NCBI GenBank assembly: GCA_002914805.1
Contig: JXTB01000001.1
Location: 394,736-458,735, forward strand
DNA: 64,000 nucleotides
DNA from: Parasponia andersonii
Lineage: Eukaryota > Streptophyta > Magnoliopsida > Rosales > Cannabaceae
Reading direction: 5' to 3'
Under the pieces are notes generated by a model. That model had not been told where the DNA came from. It was given only the letters and a program-made list of their open reading frames with translations, and did no database searches. Below, piece by piece: positions 58,399-64,000 of this stretch. Made by a program: the position numbers and the translations under genes. Every line of letters starts with the position of its first letter. The first letter of the stretch is position 1.

Positions 58399-58599
58399 CC
58401 ACAAGTAAAAGGGCAAGCCATAAGTAAAATCAAAGTCAGACTCTTCATCTTCTATGTCGAGCGCCATTACAATTCTTGGGGTTGAGGCAATGGAACACTA
58501 TCTACTGGATGATGCTTCTGTAGAAGAGCGGGAGGTGAATCATACTTTAACAATCTCAACAAGGTAGGCAAGTTGTGAACATGATGAGGTGCGACTAGA

Positions 58600-59315
58600 T
58601 CATTAGTGGAAGCTCAAACTACTCTACCTCTAGAGCACAACTCAGTAATTAAAGAAGGGCATGCCATTCCATTTGTTACTTTATGAATGGCATACATGAT
58701 GAAGCATCTGATAACTCCCCTAATATAAATAGTCTTTCCTTTTATGATGGCATATAGGAGAACAACATGATCGGGAATGATGTCACTGTAATGAGATATC
58801 GGCATAAGACAAGCGTTGATAAAATAAGACCAGGCTTTGGTGGATGTGGACATTGAGTTAGGTTTGTGACATTTGTGCTCGTTTTTTCACCACACCTATT
58901 GAGTGCCTAGTTTACATAAAACTTTTAACACATCATCATAGTATGGTGCTTTTTCAAAGGAGGCTAATTCATTATTATCAATATTTGGTAACCTAAAGCA
59001 ATTGTTGATAGAAGCCCTAGTAAATGGGACAATCTGGCCTCGAACCTTGGTCACACAATTTTTACGCTCAGTATTGTTAGCATAGAATTCTTGCATAATG
59101 ACACACACTTCCGCATTAGGTTGCTCACATAATTTCTCCCATTTCCTTCTTTTAATCTTGGCAACTATATCAGGGAAACTATCATCGCCCACATCAAAAC
59201 CATTCTCTAGAATAACAACTCTCTTGCTTTCAAACCTCTTAAGAGTTTCTAAAGACACAAATCTATCTTGGTCATACCTTGGACTTAGAGCTATAGCTTT
59301 TTTGTTAGGTGCCAT
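58600..59315 (-). pseudogene. Antisense putative plant transposon protein (Transposase_32-like)
   Basis: It starts at the Met of MAPNKKAIALSPRYDQDRF (59315). The family core reads RKWEKLCEQPNAEVCVIMQ, then FYANNTERKNCVTKVRGQIV and FTRASINNCFRLPNI. After a frame shift near 58890 the next block is recognisable: TSTKAWSYFINACLMPISH, HVVLLYAIIKGKTIYIRGVI and ACPSLITELC. A stop follows within the second block. The product is of unknown function. Its orientation is opposite to the gag-like frame of the host element, as in the two Tat elements to the left. Confidence 0.72.
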
Positions 59316-59399
59316 AGTGCCAACTACAAATTTTGAAACTGATATCAACACCACAGAATGATGATGGCATTCTAGGACCCACTAAATCCCCCAAATAAG

Positions 59400-59841
59400 A
59401 TCACCAATTGTCGCTTGTGCAACCACAACACATCCTCAAGCAACAATGCGTGCTGAGCTCTAATCGAAATAACCACCCAAAAGTGTCTAAGTGCTTGCCC
59501 TCTTCCACTTTAAAATTTCCCTATTCAATAGACATAACGCACTTTAATCAATATAAGTGCTAACAGAAGCAAAAGTGCCTAAAACAAATCACTATAAAGC
59601 TCACCAGTTCACATGGGCAAGTTAACAACACAAGGTCACAAAACTAGTTTTTTTTTTTTCACATTTGCCATGAAAATAAAATCATCTAAAGTCACTCCAA
59701 TCTTTCCTAGAAGCTTCAAGTCAAAGTTTCCAACTCAAATTTCCCTCAAACACATCAAATCAAAGCTCAAAACATCTCACAAGCCTTTTGTCAAATACTT
59801 GGTGTGCATTCAAAATTTTCATTTGAAATTGAGAACATGAC
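59400..59841. other. Intergenic or element 3' region, nothing seen
   Basis: Moderately C-rich plus-strand DNA with a poly-T tract at 59649. It may be the 5' flank of the antisense ORF. No LTR match or gene was recognised. Confidence 0.4.
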
Positions 59842-62800
59842 ATGTCCACGTAATGGCCCAGACTTTTCAGACTGTTAACTACTTACCTTCTTAGCTTTTT
59901 TTTAAAAAAAAGGGAAATTTAGATGATGAAAATTCATGAAAATTTTTTTTAATATATATTTTTATTTCTTTTTAAGAGATTTATATTCATAACTAACAAT
60001 TTACTTAAATTTTGAAAACAAGTAAATACTTCTCAATGGTTAAGTACCCTATATTTAAATTTGATTATAAACTTTTTATTAAAGTGATTTAAATAATACA
60101 TAACCACAAAAGGTTCCCAGGTGAGGAAGGAGGGTCACATACGGACCACTTAAGTCCCAAACTCTCCTTAGACAGTTTAGGTCTTGACAGAACCCCTTAT
60201 GTTTTGCAGTTATTTAAATCAAAATATTTTCTCTTTTAGATCTTTAAAAAAAACATTCGTTTAACTTCTATTAAATCGAAATACATTTTCAAGTTCAATT
60301 TGATTAAACCATGTATTACGAAATAAAACAATATCAAGCTTACATAATTGAAATCATTTGTCTCATAATTAAAACATATGTGGAAGTAATTTTAATGATG
60401 GTATTCTATTGCCTGTGCCTCACATTCATCCCCGCATCAATTCCAGCTAATCCATTAATCAAATTAGAGGTTTCTTTCTTTTGATACCTATAGCATGGAT
60501 ATTCATAAAATGTGAGCTTTTACCTAGTAAGTACAATGTAATTCTCATAAAATATTTTACTTATGAATAAACAATTCTATTTTCTTCTTTTTATTATGAA
60601 AGTCCAGTTGTGCTGTTTTATGAAATCATTACTTTACGCTTTATTATAAGATATCATGTCATGATTTTATCTCGTTCTTGATTGTAAAGTCTTTTATCTT
60701 TCTTATGGGCCCTGGTGTATGTACCGAGTATGCACTACCGAATGGGTAACCAGGGGAACAACCCAAATGAAAACACATGCGGTCATAATCTTAACATACT
60801 TTTCCTCGGGAATCCTCACCTAGGGAAGCTCGGTCTTATTTTCCCCTGGATATCCTCACCTAGTGGAGGTTGGTACGACATCTTTAAATTCTTTATCTTA
60901 TTTAGTCTTTTCATAATATGAGTAGGTATGCTTCAATGAACCCAAACTTATATTCAACTATCATAGCATTTCCTTTGTTAAAGTATATTGAAACATTTTC
61001 ATAATAACATTGTAAAGTAAACATACATCATATTTTTATAGCATAGAAAAAGTATCTTTATAAGTATTTATTATACATAGGCCATACAATAATAATATAA
61101 AGGTAAGTTAACAAATGAAATTAATTCAAATATATCATACTACAAACATGAAATATTTTTAACCATCTATGCCACAGATGAAATTATACTTACCTCATAA
61201 TATGATTATCCTAGTTCCACTCGTTAATTATGTACGTCTAGATCGAAGTTTGCCCTGACTTATACATACTCTATTTGTTAGAGAAATTTAAAGTGGTCTT
61301 ATACTGTTTTTTTTATTTATAATTACTTAATGGGCTTAAAAAATTTAAGACTCAGTCTTGATCCAGCATAAAACTTCACATTTAAGAAACAATGTCATGT
61401 TATATTCATTGACTAATTTATACTTTCACTTAGATGGATGAGATTTGATTCTCCTTAAACTTGATCATAGTGATCTTTTTAATCTATCAATAATTTGGTT
61501 GTTGATTTGATTAATATCATCCTAAATCAATTAAGTTTCCTTAATTATATTTCTTTTCATCAAATACTTTAAATTATTCTTGATTAATTTCTTTATTCGT
61601 AATTAAGGGTCATAATATGATAATTGAGTCAACTACACTAAGGGTTATACAAATTTAAAATCTAAAATCATACTTGGACTAAAATATTATTTGGTATTGA
61701 TCGCGCTTTTTAGACCTATCACTAAACTTAGGCAAAATACAATTAGAGGCATACATTATTTATTTCCTATAATTGATTTCATGTCTTAAATTTAAGTAAA
61801 TCTTTTCTTATCACCAATTAGAGATCTAAAATAATTTTTTTTTATTCTTATACCAAATTTTTAACCCAATATTTCATGTTTTATAATTTATATTTTTGCC
61901 TATAATCTTAAGATTTCTAACATTTATGTCCTCTAATGGTAAATATTGAGTTATATTTTTTTTTATTAAAGATTCTTCCTTTTTTTACTTTTACACTTTA
62001 AAATAGTCTTAAAACTGTCTAAAATAATTTTCTCATATATTTGACCCATATTTTATCAAAATTACACTTTTGACCCAAATACTCAAAGTTTTTGCATTTT
62101 AGTCCTTCCAACTTTTGAGCAAACATCTTTAATTTTTGGAAAACATTTCTAATGGGTAAAAATCTGTACTTAAAGATCTAAGTCTAAATTAATAAGCTTG
62201 GTTCATTTTTATGCATATTTTATTTTAGGATCTTACACTTAAAAATCTTCCACTTTTTGTATTTAGTCATTTTGATTTTACTATGAATATAATTTATTAT
62301 TATTTAGCATTTATTATTATGAAGTATTCATATTTAGAGACTTAAGAAATCAACAAAATAAGTCTAAACGTAATATAAATTATATAACATCTAAAAAGGT
62401 CAAATATGTTATTACGTATTTATTCTTTTATATAACACATAATAAGCAAGGTGAGGGAAAAATTACCTTCCAAGCTTAAATTTTCTTTCTTACGTCTCCA
62501 CTATAAAACTAAGCACAAAACTAAGTGCTCTCTACTCTTGATTATAATTCTTAATTTCCAGAGTTGATGGGTAAAATATTATAGCTCTTGTGGATTTGGA
62601 AGAAAGTGAGATAGAAAGATTTTTTTTTTTTGAGAAGGAATAATTGGAAATATGAAGATAGTTTTGGCTAAGTAATTGAAAGGTTAAATATGGATTTGAA
62701 TTGCCAAATCAATGATCTATTTATAGGCCATCCATGGAAGGTATCCAATAATACATACTTTCACATTCCATTAAATAATCCAAGCATCATTATTATCAAT

Positions 62801-63629
62801 TTGTCAATATATCTTCTTTTTCTACTCCATTACTTTATCTTTTACTCTATTTTTTTTTACTCATCCACTACTTTTGTCTCTAGTCTTTCTTCTTTTTCAA
62901 TTATTTAGAATCCAATACCACTAGCTCCTAAAGAAAGTCTCTACTGTATTAATTATTTTTATACCTTTTGAATTATTTTGGAGACAAAAGTTACTAATTA
63001 GTTTTGTCTATGTCTTCTACTTTGAATTATGGCCACTAATTTCCAAAGAACATTTCTATTATAATTTTCCTTTTTTCCTACCTTTTGAATTACCTACTAA
63101 CTTTATCCATTTCCTTTTCTATTCTACTCATTTAAAGTTATTACCTTCTTAAGGTAAAACTTTACTACTCTTCATCTTTTTCTATAGCATATTTTCCACC
63201 CTTTGATTGATTTGTCTACTTAATTCTTTATATACTTAAATCCTAGCCATTCAAATTATGGCATGGTACTATTTTGGTGCAACTATTAACTTTAGGTTAT
63301 AAAATGTAATAATTTTTTTTTAATGTGACATTAACGTATTACATTTTTAATCGATTATATTGATGTACATAATATAATTATTATAGAATCAATTTATTAT
63401 TAAGGAAAACTAACTTACAATTTCTAAGTTAAAACAAGGATTAACTATGATTTTCTCATATAATAAAATTTAACATTAAAATAATACCACACATATAATT
63501 TCAAGTATTTGCGAACTTATTAAAATTCGAACATATAATTTCAAGTATTTGCGAACTTATTAAAATTCGACACTAAGTTTATAATAATTCTACTAATATT
63601 GCAAGTCTAAGGATTCCTAGGAGGTTACA
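59842..63629 (-). repeat. 3' LTR of the right-hand Tekay element
   Basis: The sense start TGTAACCTCC at 63629 is well placed next to the purine tract. The far edge (sense ...GGCCATTACGTGGACA at about 59842) is a guess from the TG/CA ends. It has the GTACTTACTAGGTAAAAGCTCAC motif (sense, 60512-60534), CCTCACCTAG repeats at 60815-60865, and a 40-bp duplication at 63491-63570. No TATA box was chosen. Confidence 0.6.
63491..63570. repeat. Exact 40-bp tandem duplication
   Basis: ACATATAATTTCAAGTATTT begins at 63491 and 63531. The two 40-bp units are identical, so the event is recent. It lies in the sense 5' part of the LTR. Confidence 0.95.
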
Positions 63630-63664
63630 ATCTCTCCTACTTATAAAATTTTCGTCCTCGAAAA

Positions 63665-64000
63665 TTAGAATAATTCTGGGTACTTTTCCTTCATGCCTTC
63701 TTCTCGTTCCCAAGTAGCCTCTTCCATCTTGTGGTTTCGCCACAATACCTTAACTAAAGGTATAGTCTTATTTCTAAGAGTCTTTTCTTCACGAGCCAAG
63801 ATCTTCACTGGTTTCTCCTCGTATGTCAAGTCCTCATGAACTTCAATAGGTTCATGCTTCAAAATATGTGTTAGGTCTGAGATGTATTTCCTCAGCATGA
63901 ATACGTGGAACACGTTATGCACTGATGCTAGTTCAGGCGGTAAAGCCAACTTATAGGCTAATTTGCCAATACGTGCTAAAATTTCGAATGGTCCAATGTA
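63665..64000 (-). CDS. Tekay pol C-terminus with chromodomain, partial
   Basis: The frame is open from the window edge to the stop at 63665, 111 residues. It begins in the integrase tail (YIGPFEILARIGKLAYKLAL), then LPPELASVHNVFHVFMLRKY. It ends with a chromodomain: YEEKPVKILAREEKTLRNKT, VKVLWRNHKMEEATWERE, then KYPELF. The W..H...EATWE pattern carries two of the aromatic-cage positions typical of this clade. Chromodomains guide integration to marked chromatin. No stop or shift is visible in the part present, so this copy may be younger than the others. Confidence 0.9.
   Translation of the reverse strand, partial: YIGPFEILARIGKLAYKLALPPELASVHNVFHVFMLRKYISDLTHILKHEPIEVHEDLTYEEKPVKILAREEKTLRNKTIPLVKVLWRNHKMEEATWEREEGMKEKYPELF

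Larger units (their letters stand above)
55582..59400 (+). mobile_element. Athila/Tat-like element with gag-like and antisense ORFs, incomplete
   Basis: A probable 5' LTR (55582-57212) is followed by a primer site resembling the 3' end of tRNA-Asp, then a plus-strand gag-like frame, then a minus-strand putative plant transposon protein. No protease, RT or integrase was seen between them, and no second LTR was found before 59842. It may be a non-autonomous, internally deleted derivative. Boundaries are approximate. Confidence 0.5.
59842..64000 (-). mobile_element. Tekay/Del chromovirus, 3' end (continues past the right edge)
   Basis: A chromodomain-bearing pol end (63665 to the edge) is followed in sense by TTCGAGGACGAAAAT, a purine tract (AAGTAGGAGAGAT) and a TGTAACCTCC-starting LTR. 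This is the standard 3' end of Tekay elements. The rest of pol, gag and the 5' LTR should lie to the right of the window. Confidence 0.85.

Noticed and set aside
1..64000. tRNA, rRNA or small RNA genes
   Set aside because: No cloverleaf-compatible A/B box pairs or rRNA segments were recognised by eye; only primer sites complementary to tRNA ends were seen.
1..64000. Integrated animal-type or crop-virus sequence
   Set aside because: All reverse-transcriptase relics fit plant LTR retrotransposons or LINEs. No movement protein, coat protein or envelope-like frame was recognised.

Overview
The window is nuclear DNA from a flowering plant, most likely a eudicot. It is AT-rich, has one intron-containing receptor-kinase gene with canonical GT-AG junctions, and is otherwise filled with plant-type retroelements: Ty3-gypsy of the Tat and Tekay/Del chromovirus types, Ty1-copia, and L1-type LINEs. 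I cannot name the species. There is no prokaryotic, organellar or CRISPR content. The only host gene that looks intact is a seven-exon G-type lectin S-receptor-like kinase (minus strand, 15229-18547, about 874 residues). A decayed relative of it lies at 4975-5425.

Layout. 1-4969: 3' part of a Tat-like gypsy element on the plus strand, carrying an antisense, spliced, GC-richer gene (743-3765) and ending in an LTR (4107-4969) that abuts the receptor-kinase pseudogene. 6345-9024: a short non-autonomous gypsy-like element with an LTR pair and a gag relic. 9025-15228: AT-rich intergenic DNA with degenerate tandem repeats and no gene I can support. 15229-18547: the receptor kinase. 18920-33339: a 14.4-kb Tat element, minus strand, with two LTRs and a perfect 5-bp target duplication (AGTAA). 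Its gag-PR-RT-RH-aRNH-INT is decayed, and it carries a plus-strand (antisense) spliced gene that is itself split by a 3-kb solo LTR (22374-25362).

34260-55580 is a nest of fragments. It holds a minus-strand copia, L1 LINE pieces, the 5' end of a Tekay gypsy (LTR plus gag), a 7-kb plus-strand copia (43723-50882), more LINE, and a 2.15-kb solo LTR (53302-55455) cutting a LINE zinc-knuckle domain. A single N at 39434 separates two near-identical 1,896-bp blocks, which is best read as an unmerged contig overlap and not as biology. A run of 186 N lies at 42805-42990. 55582-59400 looks like an Athila/Tat-like element with a tRNA-Asp-type primer site, a gag-like frame and another antisense ORF. 59842-64000 is the 3' LTR and chromodomain end of a second Tekay element that runs off the right edge.

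Most interesting: three separate Tat/Athila-like elements each carry an antisense gene of the putative plant transposon protein type, and two of these have a conserved exon layout with their own introns. One autonomous Tat element has landed about 370 bp upstream of the receptor-kinase start codon, in the same orientation. No wholly new system is evident; the antisense cargo genes are the nearest to one.
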